Positions 1 through 10,559 of a stretch of DNA of 64,000 nucleotides are shown piece by piece (within the stretch, counting starts at the first letter, position 1; each line of letters begins with the position of its first letter). This stretch comes from Echiichthys vipera (Eukaryota > Chordata > Actinopteri > Perciformes > Trachinidae). Where the stretch lies: NCBI GenBank assembly GCA_963691815.1, contig OY829653.1:33430074-33494073 (forward strand), given 5' to 3'. A program made the translations under genes and the position numbers. Under the pieces are notes generated by a model that was not told where the DNA came from, ran no database searches, and worked only from the letters and a program-made list of their open reading frames with translations.

Positions 1-54
1 ACTACTACAGAAGACAGTCATGCAGTACCATTCTAACTTACTATTATTGTTCCT

Positions 55-420
55 ATGGCTAATGCTGTAAAGACAGGTACTGGAGTGCGTCTGATTTCCT
101 GGAATACTAAGGGAATGAACAAAGCAATCAAAATCGGTAAGGTCCTGACACAGTTACAGCACCTTAAGGGGTATGTGATGTTTCTGCAGGGAACACATCT
201 CAAAACAGCCGACACCTCACGTATTAAGAGGACGTGGATGAGCCACTTATTCCACTCAAAATTAACAGATAGAGTTAGAGGGGCAGCTATCATCATTCAT
301 GAAAGGGTCAACAAATGTAATCCTAGATACTAACAGCCGCTATGTCATAGTTTAGGGCACACTCCAGAACACACCAGTGTAGGAAACATTGCCTTTATAC
401 CATACGTCGTCATAAGAATG
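55..420 (+). mobile_element. L1-like LINE endonuclease, N-terminal half (decayed)
   Basis: An open frame from 55 to 333 begins with LISWNTKGMN and continues through GYVMFLQGTHLK and RGAAIIIHERVN. This is the order seen at the start of the APE-type endonuclease of L1 LINEs, where the W-N and Q-x-T/E-H segments form the catalytic fold. A stop follows at 331-333, and weaker similarity (a HTPEHTSVG-like segment) continues to about 420 in the same frame. The enzyme would nick genomic DNA to prime reverse transcription. The upstream part is cut by the window edge and no RT follows here. The likely C-terminal half lies at 3387-4080. Family assignment is by motif only; L1/Tx1 type is more likely than CR1 type. 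Confidence 0.6.
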
Positions 421-904
421 GGGACACATTTTGTTATAATGCCCCTAGATTCCAGTCTGATCCGAAATCCCTGATGCCTTATCAAAACTCTCATCTCTCT
501 CCCTCTCTGGCCTGCCTTTGCCTTATCTCTGTTCCCTCCCTGCTCCACTCTCAGGACCTTTTGACCTTTGGGAGGAACCTCAAACGCATTGAAGAGTGAA
601 CAAAATTACTTCACAGTCATTAAATGAAGAACCATGTAAGACCAATTTATAGCCAAAGTTACAGAAATGCGGTGACATTTAACCTAATCATGTAAGTATT
701 GATATTAAGAATCCACCAAGGATTATATTTTAAGTTTGTCCCAGTCTGTATGCATGTATCATTCAATCATACTATATATTATCATTGAGGATCTTATTTT
801 AACACATTATCAAAATATACCTAGACTACTATCCAAGATTGATTATTTTAACATATGAAAATGCTATTATTTTATGTTACTGTGTCACTGACACTTCCAC
901 AGGA
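421..904. other. AT-rich stretch without recognised gene
   Basis: No open frame with recognisable similarity. The segment lies between the two halves of the L1-like endonuclease, so it is probably part of an inserted or rearranged block, but no terminal repeats could be seen. Confidence 0.4.
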
Positions 905-1335
905 TTATTAACTAAGGCATGGGTGTCATGGGTGTCCCAGTGGGCCAAATTAAAAAACTGGGACAAAGTTGCGGGCCAAACTCAATATTTACTAATAAAA
1001 AATTAAAAAAAGACTGCAACTGTGCATGTTTTCCCTTCTCTCCAGATATGTAATGTTGAACCTTTTCAGTGCAGGTCCTTGTACTTGTCGTGGTGTTTCT
1101 TATGTTTATTCTTTCGTTACAGTCATGGTGGCTCTGCAGACAAGACAAACAGGTCTTTACATTCATAAACAGATAATCTGCCTCCCACCTGTGTTGAAAG
1201 CTCCTGTTTTCCATCTTTCTTTTGGCCATTTTTTGGGAGCTTTAGTCAACAGCGCAAAGTTACTCTTTCGAAGTTTATATCAAAATCCAGTTTTCACCAA
1301 GAGCTCACAAGAAGAGACCAACTGACTCTCATCCA
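905..1335 (-). repeat. hAT-type non-autonomous repeat (probable)
   Basis: The stretch opens with a CATGGGTGTC-type end and a 'gtgggccaaattaa / gcgggccaaactcaat' pair, a layout familiar from dispersed hAT-related repeats of fish genomes. Both strands carry roughly 100-codon open frames (912-1229 minus, 1026-1325 plus), but neither resembles a protein domain, so they are treated as chance frames inside a repeat. The orientation and both ends are uncertain. Confidence 0.35.
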
Positions 1336-3386
1336 CCTAACTCAAAGCTGTCGAAGCTGTAGAATCCAGAAAGACTCTTTTTGGCTTAAAGCTGAAGATT
1401 CAGGGTTCACAACGAAAGTGACCCTTTGACGCTGAATATCTGTTGTTATGGTGAAGTGTCCCCTATCGAGATATATTGCATGTCGCCCTGTTGGACAGCA
1501 CGTCCACCCCCTTTTTGATGAGTGTAGGAGATTAAGCCTACTTTTGTTATGGCTAGAATATATCAGTCGCTGAATTAATTATGAATTAACTCGACTCGTT
1601 AAAATTTAGGATTTAATTTACCTCGAAGTAAGGGCACCACACCAAATTAAGACAGGATGTTTATTAAACTTTGGTGAAGGTTTAATACCCGTTAGTTATT
1701 TAAAGTAATTGATTGTAAAATTTTATCAGTCTCGTCTTGAACGCATTAATTCGTACCACAGCCTTATCAGTGACCAACACTTTCTGCACAGAACGGAAGA
1801 CTCTGACAACGAAGTAAGGTTATAAACATTTATTTGACTACCTAACAAAGAGAATATAATACAGTGCAAAATTGAATAGAGAAGAGAAAAAGCGTTAAAT
1901 GTGGATATGAAACAGTTTAAGACCAGAGTGATTCTGACCTACGGGCTGACATATAATATTACTGGCGGACCGAAACTGGTTCTAATTAAACTGTCAACAG
2001 AACTCGTATCAGAATTTAACTGTCACCAACGTTTAACCAAGAGTTGCATTAAAAGGCCAACCTTACTTTGCCGTTGATATTACAGTCACCCTGGCGTCCC
2101 ACAGTACTGCAGGTTCGTAGGTCCGCGTCCCGGTGTTTGGCGGACCTTAGATCTGGTTCTGTAGACTGGGTCAGCTGCGCGGTCAGATCTGCGGGCCTTG
2201 TCTGCTCCCGTCCTGACTTGAATTCAGCTCTTCAGGTGGCTTGCCTTGTGGAGGTTGTTTTGGGTTGACAAAAATGTTCTGACCGGTTCTGAACTAAAGT
2301 TTGATGCAATTTGTCGACCGGACAAAAGGGAAAAGACGGCAGGAGGGGTTTTACTATACTTAGGAAAAATAAAAACGTGTCGTAGAAACGTATAAAGTTG
2401 CGTGTTAAAATAGATTAATAAACGAAAATACTTAAGTAAGAAACAACGTCTCTTGCTAACTTTGGGTTAACAAAGTTAGACTAAAGAACAAAGGGAACGA
2501 AGAGGGGAGAAGCGATAAGTGCAGGAGGTGAAGTAACAGCGGGGGTCAGAGGTGCAGAGGCGCAGGAGAAAGTTGCAGAGTGAGAGTGTGAGAGGGCAAG
2601 AGCTGTCCCTCTCTTATCTACGTGGGTATTGAGAAGGTGGCTCTTTCTGACCCAGCCCTCTGGTTCTGAGTGACTTAACTGCTTTTTATGCCGGAATTCT
2701 AACAGGGAAGATTAAACTAACTCTGGTTGATTTTCCGTTATTAATCTTCTTGATATCCAATTTAACCAAAATCTTTAGGCAGACAGTTTTAACAGATACA
2801 GATACTGAGTGACGGGCCTATTATTAAAACACAAACAATATTTCAGGACTTAATATGGAGACTTTGCACTTCTGAAACCACATAAACCTAATCACAACAA
2901 GATACAAATAATGCATATACTGTTATACACTTGCAAGAATGTCTTTGAACAGCCAGTTGCGATGAAACATCGAACTTTAACTGTTTTTCCAAACATCTAC
3001 ACAAAGTTCTGTTTTATTAATGAAAGTCCATCGGTCTCACAGAGACAGCTCCTCCAGTTCGAAGTGCGGTCAGATTTGACGTTGATTTAGGTTAAAAGGA
3101 GGTCCTTAATCCTGGAGTTCCAGGTTTTATTACCCTAGGAGGGTCCGAGGTTGTAAACCACACTTTATCTCTTATCGAAACAAGCATACAAATGTCTTAT
3201 CTACCGTTGTCTTCCTACGACGCTAAGCAGACAACCAGACACAAAAACTCCTTGAACAGCACTTTCCCATGAGGTCCTACATGAGGAATAATTAACTAGC
3301 CTAATACTTAATACGGTGATAAATTAATTTATTATAATGTGTAATTCTCTCTTCTTATCCTACACCAGTGGTCTTAGTTTTGGTTT
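1336..3386. other. 2-kb AT-rich unexplained block
   Basis: The longest open frame is only about 66 codons and none looks real. Base composition is AT-rich with short purine runs (for example around 2326-2350 and 2495-2530). No LTR pair, inverted ends or poly(A) tail could be identified. Because L1-like endonuclease coding lies on both sides, this block may be an insertion into that LINE. It could be an LTR-type element too decayed to recognise. Confidence 0.35.
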
Positions 3387-4080
3387 ATGCGCCCACCTAG
3401 GACGATGAACATTGTTTACAAGGCTATTTGCAAAAATCCCAAAGACATGGGTGGAGACATCAACCTGGTGCAGGATGTGACTCTTGACAGATCCTCCCCT
3501 ACACAAATTACACTATCCAAATCAACACACACAGTAAAAACATATCCATCACAGTTGGGAATTTCAGATCCTTGGAGGTTTAGAAATCCTTTCCCATGTA
3601 CACCACACATTCTCTCAAATTGATATCTTTTTACTCTATAACAATCTTCTCGACTGTGTGAATGCGTGAATATCAACCAATAGTGACTTCTGACCATGCT
3701 CCTACCCCAGTTGACATTAGTTTTCCATGGTATACAATCCCACGTTCACCTTGGAGGTTCAGTTCACACTTACTGTCGGACAGTAAGTTCAAAGATTTTG
3801 TTTTGCGACTCAAATCCGCTCTCACATAGAGTTTAATGACACCCCTCACGTCAGCAGTGGCACTCTGCGGGAAGCGCTTAAAGCCACTATTCTGGGACAT
3901 GTGATATCCTATGTTTCTCAAATGAGAAGGGCTTAACGGGTTAGGCTGGTGGAAATTGCAGCGGAACGGATCTGTTTGAGCACTGGATAAAGATATGAAC
4001 ACACACACACACACACAGCAAACAGGAAGAAGTGTCTCAAACGATCTATTGAAAGGCTCACTAATAAAGTAATTCAGTCG
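3387..4080 (+). mobile_element. L1-like LINE endonuclease, C-terminal half (decayed)
   Basis: The frame 3387-3623 reads through MGGDINLVQD, LDRSSPTQ and SDPWRF, matching the GDFN-x-V-LDR and DPWR motifs of L1-type endonucleases. A second frame from about 3670 contains VTSDHAPTPVDISF and PWRFSSHLLSD, the SDH catalytic segment and the W-R-F/N segment that follow it in the same domain. The change of frame near 3625-3670 and stops after about 3830 show it is broken. It plausibly continues the fragment at 55-420, because the two halves do not overlap in content. An (AC)n run at about 3999-4017 falls in its decayed tail. Confidence 0.55.
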
Positions 4081-4623
4081 GTAAGGAACACACTGCTTAT
4101 GAAAACTCCCATAGAAATATATAAAAACTCAAACACTGCATGTATGATATGTAGAGCACCAATTAATAAGGGAAAGTTAACATCGAAAATAAAATAAAAT
4201 CTCTATATATAGATCTGTTAAAGTCTATCTATAACCTTATAAATATATATGTAGATCCATAAACTTTCTAGAGAATCTTTGACGGAGCGGGTTAATCACT
4301 CACTGACTCTCTTTCACCAAGGATGTTCGTTTGTGTCTGAGATCTGTTTTGACTGAGCGTGGAGTATTGAGCTACTGCATACGTTTTGAGAAACTGCTAT
4401 CTGCATGTTGAGCAGCTGGCTTTCATGGTTCCAAGTAGAAAAGTCCATGTGACTCAGCTGTGATCAGAGAAAAAACAGCTAAATAGAATTGTGTAAATAC
4501 ATACTGTGAATTAAATAAATGAGGTTTTGCAAGCGTTGTCATTGTTAGGTTGTGGTGCAGTTGTATTTCAGAAGTTGGGTGTGGCTATAAAGGCCAAGCG
4601 CCATTTTGGAACAGTGACCATAG
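4081..4623. other. Non-coding stretch upstream of ERV1
   Basis: No gene is visible. A TATA-like GGCTATAAAGGCC at about 4581-4593 and an ATTAAATAAATG at about 4513 could be LTR promoter and polyadenylation relics of ERV1. No matching 3' LTR or primer-binding site was found, so this is only a suggestion. Confidence 0.25.
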
Positions 4624-4968
4624 CCTAGCTCAGCATAACTAGCATAGCTAAGGCTAAGCTAATTAGCATTGAGCTAAAAAACTAGCATATTAAATTGAAC
4701 TTTGGGTGTAACCATAGATTAACTTAGCATAACTAGCATAGCTAAGGCTAAGCTAATTAGCATTGAGCTAAAAAAATAAAAATAAAATAAAAAATTAAAA
4801 CTAGCATATGAAATTATACTGTGGGTATTGCCATAACTTAGCTTAGCATAATCAATATAGCTAAGGCTGAACTAGCTAGCATTAAAGCAAAATAATTAAT
4901 GATCCAATTGATTTCAAATATCACTAAAGACGAGCTAAGCATAACCAAGGTAAGCTAGGCCTAAACTT
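4624..4968 (+). repeat. Tandem repeat of about 105-115 bp, 3-4 degraded copies
   Basis: The core AGCATAACTAGCATAGCTAA occurs near 4632 and 4727, with degraded versions near 4848 and 4938. It is separated by a second shared spacer beginning ACTAGCATAT (4681 and 4800). Copies 1 and 2 are nearly identical over about 45 bp and copies 3-4 are eroded. It lies just ahead of the ERV1 gag region, where a retroviral leader would be. It is too divergent and too few in copies to be a CRISPR. Confidence 0.7.
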
Positions 4969-5055
4969 ACCACCAGTACAACATAGAAATAGCATTCACT
5001 TCTGCAAAAGTGCTATCAAATATTAGCATCGCTATAATAACACAGCAACACAACA

Positions 5056-5337
5056 ATGACTGCACGACCAATTGAGATAATGGGGGCCAAACACCCAGCA
5101 TACATTAAGGATATCCCAAGATTATCAAAGAAATGGCCAAAGCGCACGGAAAAAATGCCTGCACCGTGGCTGAAGGAGGGCACATTTGATGTGGGAGCCT
5201 GCGAGGACATGGAGGGACAAATAAAAAACTACAAACCAAAAGATGGGAGTAAAAAAAGGAAAGGGAAAAGAGAGCTTGAATTAAAGGTTTTGAGCTTGTT
5301 CAAAACAGAAGGTGAAAGATACAGAAAAAATTCGTGA
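5056..5337 (+). pseudogene. gag: ERV1 gag, matrix-like N-terminal part
   Basis: An open frame of 93 codons starts MTARPIEIMG and ends in a lysine-rich tail (KKRKGKRELELK), consistent with the basic membrane-facing N-terminal part of a retroviral Gag. There is no glycine directly after the start Met, so no myristoylation signal at this ATG. The call relies mostly on position, just upstream of clear capsid. The frame closes at 5335-5337 and Gag-like coding resumes only after frameshifts. Confidence 0.45.
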
Positions 5338-5394
5338 TAAATCACAGTCAAATTAAAAAAGAGGTGTACTGACAGCAGGCTGCAGGAATCTACC

Positions 5395-6020
5395 CTAGCC
5401 TAGCTGGCATGGTCAAGTTTACTGGAGACTTTGACCTGCTCAAGGAACAAACACCTACAACAGTGGCGACACACGCCCGGACACCTGCCTCATCACTGGC
5501 CACTGTGAGGGATGCCTCACCACAGGCCCCGCCGCCTTATGCACACCCTGAGCCAGGGGAGATGGAGGAGATAAGTGGAGCTTGACAGATTGACAACACA
5601 GAGACAATGTGTGAGCGATGACATGGACCAAACTCCGACAGCAGCTAATTACCAATCAGGCCTGGTGCCAAAGTTTTGCAGCACAGGGAAAAGGACATCC
5701 ATATTGGACTGCTACAAGGACCTAGATGCAAGCAAAGCAGGACAGTCCTACTGGCTGAACATGGATACTGCAGGCACTAACCTACACAGAGATTTGAATC
5801 GATCTTGAATACAAGACTTGGAGGAAGACATAGATGTATACCATGGAAGAGCACAGGACAGACAGACAAATGGAGAACTCCAACAGTGGCCAGAGGTTCC
5901 CCAGCCACCAAAAATCAACAGACCACAGACAAGAGAATTTGACCTTAGATACAGGCCAAACATACGTAAGCCAGACAGATATGAGGCAGACCAGTATCCA
6001 ATTTTAAGGGGCATTATGTG
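5395..6020 (+). pseudogene. gag: ERV1 gag middle region, multiply frameshifted
   Basis: Several short plus-strand frames (for example 5575-5808 and 5818-6096) follow one another. The frame 5818-6096 is rich in Pro/Gln/Arg (VPQPPKINRPQTREFDLRYR) and ends with a segment just upstream of the capsid, as the proline-rich p12/linker part of Gag would. There are stops in every frame, so no intact product. Assignment is by position and composition. Confidence 0.4.
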
Positions 6021-6557
6021 CCCTGGCAAACAGTCGACCTTGCAGGTCTTGTCTCAAGACTACCTGACATTCACGAAGGAGCCAGCAAATGGATAAGAGC
6101 ATTTGAAGAGGAAACTGTGGGGAAAATGCTAGCCCTCGGTGACATAAAAGCGATATGGGCAAGATGTTTTGGGGCGGCAGCAATAGAAAACCTTTTCAAA
6201 CACAGACAAAATGAATGGATGTTAGTACCAAGAGCAGATGGAACCGAGTTCAACGCATATCGCACCACACTGTGGACGGAGCTGCGAAGTGAATACCCCA
6301 CGAGAGTTGATCCAAAAGCTCTTAAGGGGGAGTTGCTCTCAGAGATTGAGAACCCAGCCACGTACATCACAAGGCAGATGAAAAGGTGGAAGCAGGAAAC
6401 TGAGGAGGAGATCGAGAAAAGCCCAGTGCTGATGACACTGTTCAGGAACGCCATTGTGGAGGCCATGCCAACCCCAGTCCAGAGTAAGCTGGAAGAGGTG
6501 GTAGGGCTGGCATCAATGTCACACCAACAGTTTCGGGACTTGTGGTACACGCGATAG
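6018..6557 (+). pseudogene. gag: ERV1 gag capsid domain
   Basis: The longest Gag frame (179 codons). It contains WIRAFEEETVG, DIKAIWARCFG, TEFNAYRTTLWTELRSEYP and a C-terminal segment ending SHQQFRDLWYTR, which fits the helical N- and C-terminal capsid domains of gamma-type retroviruses. Capsid would form the viral core shell. The frame overlaps the preceding Gag frame by about 80 bases, a sign of a frameshift. It ends at a TAG (6555-6557) in what should be continuous Gag, so this is probably a mutation or a local frameshift. Confidence 0.65.
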
Positions 6558-6709
6558 AAAAACATTGTAAAGACATAAAAAGAGAAGGGGAAACTGAAAG
6601 AAACTTGCAGCGGAAACTGACACAGTTACAATTCAACAAGCTGCAAGGAAAGAACAAAAAGCACCAAGTGATGGTGGTACAGGAGATACAAGAAAATCAG
6701 ACCTGAAAA

Positions 6710-7007
6710 CCAACCACCTGCACAAGCATTAACACCAGCGCAACAACCTCCAGGAGCTGCCAATGGATACCAACAATCTTGTGGTGCACAGGGTGGATAT
6801 GGAAATGCATATCGTTCAAGGGGAGGTCCCTACAAAGGACAAGGACCATGGCGAACCAGTGGTGAATGCTGGGAGTGTGGCATGCCAGGACATTTTACAG
6901 ACCGATGTCCAAAGAACAATGCATTCAGAGGGGGCAGAGGCAGGACAATGCAACGTGGAGCTAGAGGCTCGGCAGGCCCCTGGGGAAGACCTAATTTTGG
7001 ATACTAG
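6710..7007 (+). pseudogene. gag: ERV1 gag nucleocapsid with one CCHC zinc knuckle
   Basis: In one frame the sequence encodes Gly/Arg/Tyr-rich stretches on both sides of CWECGMPGHFTDRC, a perfect C-x2-C-x4-H-x4-C zinc knuckle. RGGRGRTMQRGARG follows, then PNFGY and a TAG stop at 7005-7007. Nucleocapsid binds and packages genomic RNA. The TAG is in frame with the downstream protease (14 codons to the Met at 7047), the layout used for stop-codon readthrough in gammaretroviruses. Upstream, the link to capsid is frameshifted. Confidence 0.75.
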
Positions 7008-7046
7008 GGGTGCCCAGAGAAACCTAAAGGGGAGGGTAAGTTTCCA

Positions 7047-7445
7047 ATGAAAGCGGTGGAGGCTGATGAAGAACCTATGCTGCAGGTTCAAATTGAGGGT
7101 AGACAACTACCAATGCTAGTGGACACTGGAGCCACTCACACATGTGTGGGTCCAAAGTTTGCGAAGCACCTCTCCATGTCAGACAGATTTGTTGAGACAG
7201 TAGGCTTCTCGGGACAAAAGCAGCTAATTCAAATGACGGCTCCAGTGAAAATATACACAGAAAACGAAGAAATTAAAATCCCAAATCTGGTTTCGAAACA
7301 AACACATGCCAATTTGATTGGAAGAGATGCATTGTCCAAATTAAACATGACAATTTTGTGCTCATCAAAAAATATGCAAAATTCAGTAGAAAACACCCTT
7401 GATGGTCAAATGGCCGTTCAATCAGAAAGTGCTAAAGTGTATTAG
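7047..7445 (+). pseudogene. pol: ERV1 retroviral aspartic protease
   Basis: The 132-codon frame contains PMLVDTGATHT at residues 22-32, the active-site loop of retropepsins, and later ANLIGRDALSKL, the conserved G-R-D/N flap-side helix. As a dimer the enzyme would cut Gag and Gag-Pol. The domain length is about right. It is in frame with the nucleocapsid through one UAG. The frame ends at 7443-7445, before RT, so the continuous pol frame is broken here, although protease itself shows no internal stop. Confidence 0.85.
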
Positions 7446-7466
7446 CTGGGGAACATCACAAAGCCA

Positions 7467-8450
7467 GTGTCAGAAGCACTCCAGAAGTGGGGGAAATATT
7501 TAAAAGTACAACTCCCAAAAGCAAAAACACCAACACTAGACTATCACTGCACAATGTTTTATGATGTGGCTAGAAGCGAAGAGTTCGAAAGAAAGTGGAG
7601 AACAGAAACGGAAGGAACAGACACAGACGTAGAAGTAACAGAAAACAACCTGTTGGAAGAGATGTTGAAACAAGTGCCAGATCACTTGTGGCCAAGGAAC
7701 GATTTTGATGTTGGACTGGTAAAGTCTGCCAGGCCAGTAAAGGTGGATCTTAAACCAGAGGAAACCCTCCCCAATCGCTGACAATCCGCTGAAGCTGGAA
7801 GCGGATGAAGGAATCAGTAAGACTTTTTCTGGTCTGCTAAAAGCAGGCGTTCTGATAGAAACACATAGTCCATGTAACACTCCAATATTTCCAGTATTGA
7901 AAGCTGATGAGTCCAAATAAAGGTTAGTGCATAATCTAAGGATTGTAAATGACCGAGTACAGGGCAAAGAAGCAGAGGTACCAAACCCCCACACACTGCT
8001 CACAAATGTTCCACCGGATGCAAAAATTTTCACGGTCATTAACCTGTGTTTCAGCATTCCCCTACATGAAGATTCACAGTAACTATTTGAGTTCACGTAC
8101 AGGGGAAAGCAGTACACTTACACCAGAATCCTGCAAGGATTTCGGGAATTGCTGAACATTTTCAACCAGATACTAAGACAAGACTTGGAAGGACTGGAGC
8201 TCAGTGGCACACTGTTGCAGTACGTAGATGATCTGTTGCTCTGCGCATGACAATGGAGGACTGCCACAAAGACTCCATCAAAATCCTCCAGCGATTGGTA
8301 GAAGGAGGACACAGAGTTTCAAAATCAAAGCTTCAGTACTGCAAAACACAGGTTGAGTATTTGGGACGGAAAATCTCACAAGCAACCATAGCAATCTCCC
8401 CATCCCAATTGGAGGGTATAGCTAAAGCTCCAAAACCACGTACTGTAGGA
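7467..8450 (+). pseudogene. pol: ERV1 reverse transcriptase, palm and fingers, disrupted
   Basis: Frame 7467-7781 holds the pre-RT connector (VPDHLW, DVGLVKSARP), which matches the same segment in ERV2. After a frameshift at about 7780 come SPCNTPIFPVLK, then NPHTLL and FTVINLCFSIPLHE, then a catalytic box reading LLQYVDDLLLC at about 8213-8246, then QYCKTQVEYLGRKI. All are RT blocks in the correct order. A stop at 7918-7920 and several frame changes inactivate it. The YVDD catalytic motif is preserved. The coding stops at about 8450 where foreign sequence begins. Confidence 0.8.
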
Positions 8451-8990
8451 CAAATCAATCAATCAATCAATCCTTTATTTGTTAGGGACAGTGCACATTA
8501 ATGAACAACGATAAGATATCACTGTAAAAGTGCCGGATTATAGCAAAGATGCTAATTTGCATCGGTAAAATTTGAAAAAATACAAATACTACTAAATAAA
8601 TAAATAAAATACAAATAGAAGAGACAAGACACACCGCACAATACATTACATACTCAGGAGGACACCAGACCCACACAGGATGAAACAATGAAATAAAATG
8701 TCATGTGCAATATGATACAGACAATTCAGTGGTCACAGATTTGATTTAAGCCACTTTTTGAGATGACCTTTAAATGATGAATATGTGGGGCATTCCCTTT
8801 TTGTGGAGGGAAGACTATTCCAGTTGCAGTGCGCCTGTGGGGGATCTCACAGTCTCCTCTAACACAAGCCCTGGTTCTCATACCTTCCAGAGCAGTGCTA
8901 GTGGAAAACCTGCAGCTGGAGGGGTCTGTGTCTGTTTTTGTCTGTATCATATTTGTTTGTTCTACAGACATGGCAGAAGGTTTGCCCATT
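8451..8990 (-). mobile_element. LINE-like retroposon 3' end inserted in ERV1 (minus orientation)
   Basis: The left edge is a (CAAT)n run (8454-8472) followed by CCTTTATTTGTTAGGGACAG. Read on the minus strand this is a poly-adenylation-like AATAAA followed by (ATTG)n, the typical 3' tail of fish non-LTR elements with simple-repeat tails. The minus frame 8726-8989 is short and not recognisable. The right boundary is uncertain. Confidence 0.4.
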
Positions 8991-10036
8991 TTTCCAAGGA
9001 GGCAGAAAGCATGCTGAATGGTCTTCTTCCACCAGTCTTTAGACTAAAACGAAAGAGAGGTGAAGTGTCCGATATTATAAAAGTCTATGTATGGTAATCA
9101 CCAAAACTGATTGATTTCTAACAGTTTGACAAGGTTAAAAATTAAATACTTTCCTCAAAAGGACACAGCTGTTTTTAATGTCCAGGAGGAGGTGACAAGC
9201 CAAGCGGAGGACAAAAATGGAAAGGTTTGAGACATTATTTGTTTAAGAAACTAATGTTTTATTTACAATTTTAAATAGTGGTAGTAATGTAAATTTTCAT
9301 GACATTGCTATAAGTTCATTATATTATAAATGTGGCCAACAGGAGCTAACACAGGATGATCACATCATCAGGGAGCACAGTGACTTAAAGAGGCCATGCA
9401 CAATCAACCTGACTGAGTTGGTTAGTATGTGATTTAGTTATTAGTATCAAGCATGCTATCTTGTTTCCCCAATTTATATCAAGCATTTACTAAACATAAC
9501 TACATTTCAAAATGTTTACTTTTAGGACGATGGATCTAAGGGAGCATGAAAAGACTAGAGGTCAGTAAAAAGCCATCTAAGTATGTGGAATTAACTGCGC
9601 TTAGTATAATTTTAATATTTGCTCTATGAAATTACAGGAAATGGTAGATGAGGCACAGGAGAAGCGGAAACAGCAGTGTTGAGTACTGATTGACTTCATA
9701 ACAGGGAAGACTAAACTAAGACAACACCTTGAGGTATCTATATGGCACTAAATTCATTAGCAGTTATGGCATTCACTGGATGTCCATCTTAAAGCATTTA
9801 TCAGAAGATGATCAATGCCATGTCATTTTAAAGTGATGTTTATTTGCAGGCCATCACCACCGGCTATCTGCATTCGCTGCTGGAAGGAAAAAAGCAAACG
9901 GCCACCATCTACTTTGATGATGACATGCAGCTTGATGAAGTGGTCTCTTTTCTTTTTGGAATCCTTAAAGACACACCAGGAGCGAGACAACCTATAGATT
10001 CTGTTGCCTTTGTCTTTAACATGCTTTTGCCTGAGG
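8940..10036 (+). pseudogene. PWWP3A/MUM1-like C-terminal exons (decayed)
   Basis: The clearest exon is 9850-10035. It is preceded by TTTATTTGCAG and followed by GTAAAATG, both consensus-like splice sites, and encodes AITTGYLHSLLEGKKQ, FDDDMQLDEVVSFLFGIL and SVAFVFNMLLPE. An upstream exon at about 9638-9733, ending before GTATCT, joins it in phase (LIDFITGKTKLRQHLE) but contains a TGA at 9679-9681. Further short exon-like pieces lie at 9341-9420 and 9525-9545. The E/D-x-QLDEVV-x-x-L and LLPE segments resemble the C-terminal region of the PWWP3A (MUM1) family of chromatin proteins. I infer a broken, intron-containing fragment of such a gene. The family call is from memory of the motif pattern. 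Confidence 0.45.
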
Positions 10037-10040
10037 TAAA

Positions 10041-10545
10041 ATGTCAGTGTTCATCATTCAGATCCAGATTGGTAGAAACTGGTATATTGCCTTACCATAC
10101 ATGACTATTGGTGTTAAAGATTTGAACGGTATAGATGTGAAACCAGTGCAGGACACCCCTGTGGCCTCCAGAAAGGAAGACACCTACATTCACTCCAGTG
10201 TGACGTGGAGATCCAGAGACATGTGGAGAAGTTACCAGAAGGAGCAGCTATCTTCTTTGAATTCAAGCACTACAAACCTAAAAAGAGGTTCACCGGCACT
10301 AAATGTTTTGCCTTGGGGCCCATTGTCATGGAACTGTACAAGCCCACAGACTTCAAGAGGAAGAAACTGCAGCTTCTAACAAAAACACCTCTATCTCCAT
10401 CTTCACAGCCACTGCCTTGATAAATAACACGCAAACCGCATCATGTTTTGATCCATCCTGCCACAAAAAGTCCCAGAATTCTGTCCAGAATGGTTTCAGT
10501 GTGCCATAAAGACTTTTCTGATGTTTAATTATTACCATTTAAATA
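10041..10545 (+). pseudogene. aida: AIDA (axin interactor, dorsalization-associated) retrocopy, C2 domain
   Basis: Without introns the sequence encodes YMTIGVKDLNG, QDTPVASRKEDTYIHSSV and, after a frameshift near 10205, VEKLPEGAAIFFEFKHYKPK, then ELYKPTDFKRKKLQLLTK. A further one-base shift near 10385 gives LYLHLH. This matches the C-terminal C2-type domain of AIDA, a cytoplasmic axin-binding regulator of JNK signalling and dorsal-ventral patterning. A stretch of about nine codons expected before GPIV is missing. Frameshifts and lack of introns point to a processed pseudogene. An AATAAA-like ATTTAAATAAAAAAAA lies at about 10538-10551. Confidence 0.65.
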
Positions 10546-10559
10546 AAAAAAAGCTAGAT

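Noticed and set aside
3985..4020. Regulatory Z-DNA element at the AC run
   Set aside because: Only about nine AC units inside a dead LINE; nothing supports a function.
4624..4968. CRISPR-like spaced repeats
   Set aside because: Units are about 110 bp, few and degraded, and both repeat and spacer are repeated; eukaryotic context.
6071..6565. 164-codon minus-strand frame
   Set aside because: Shadow of the capsid frame of ERV1.
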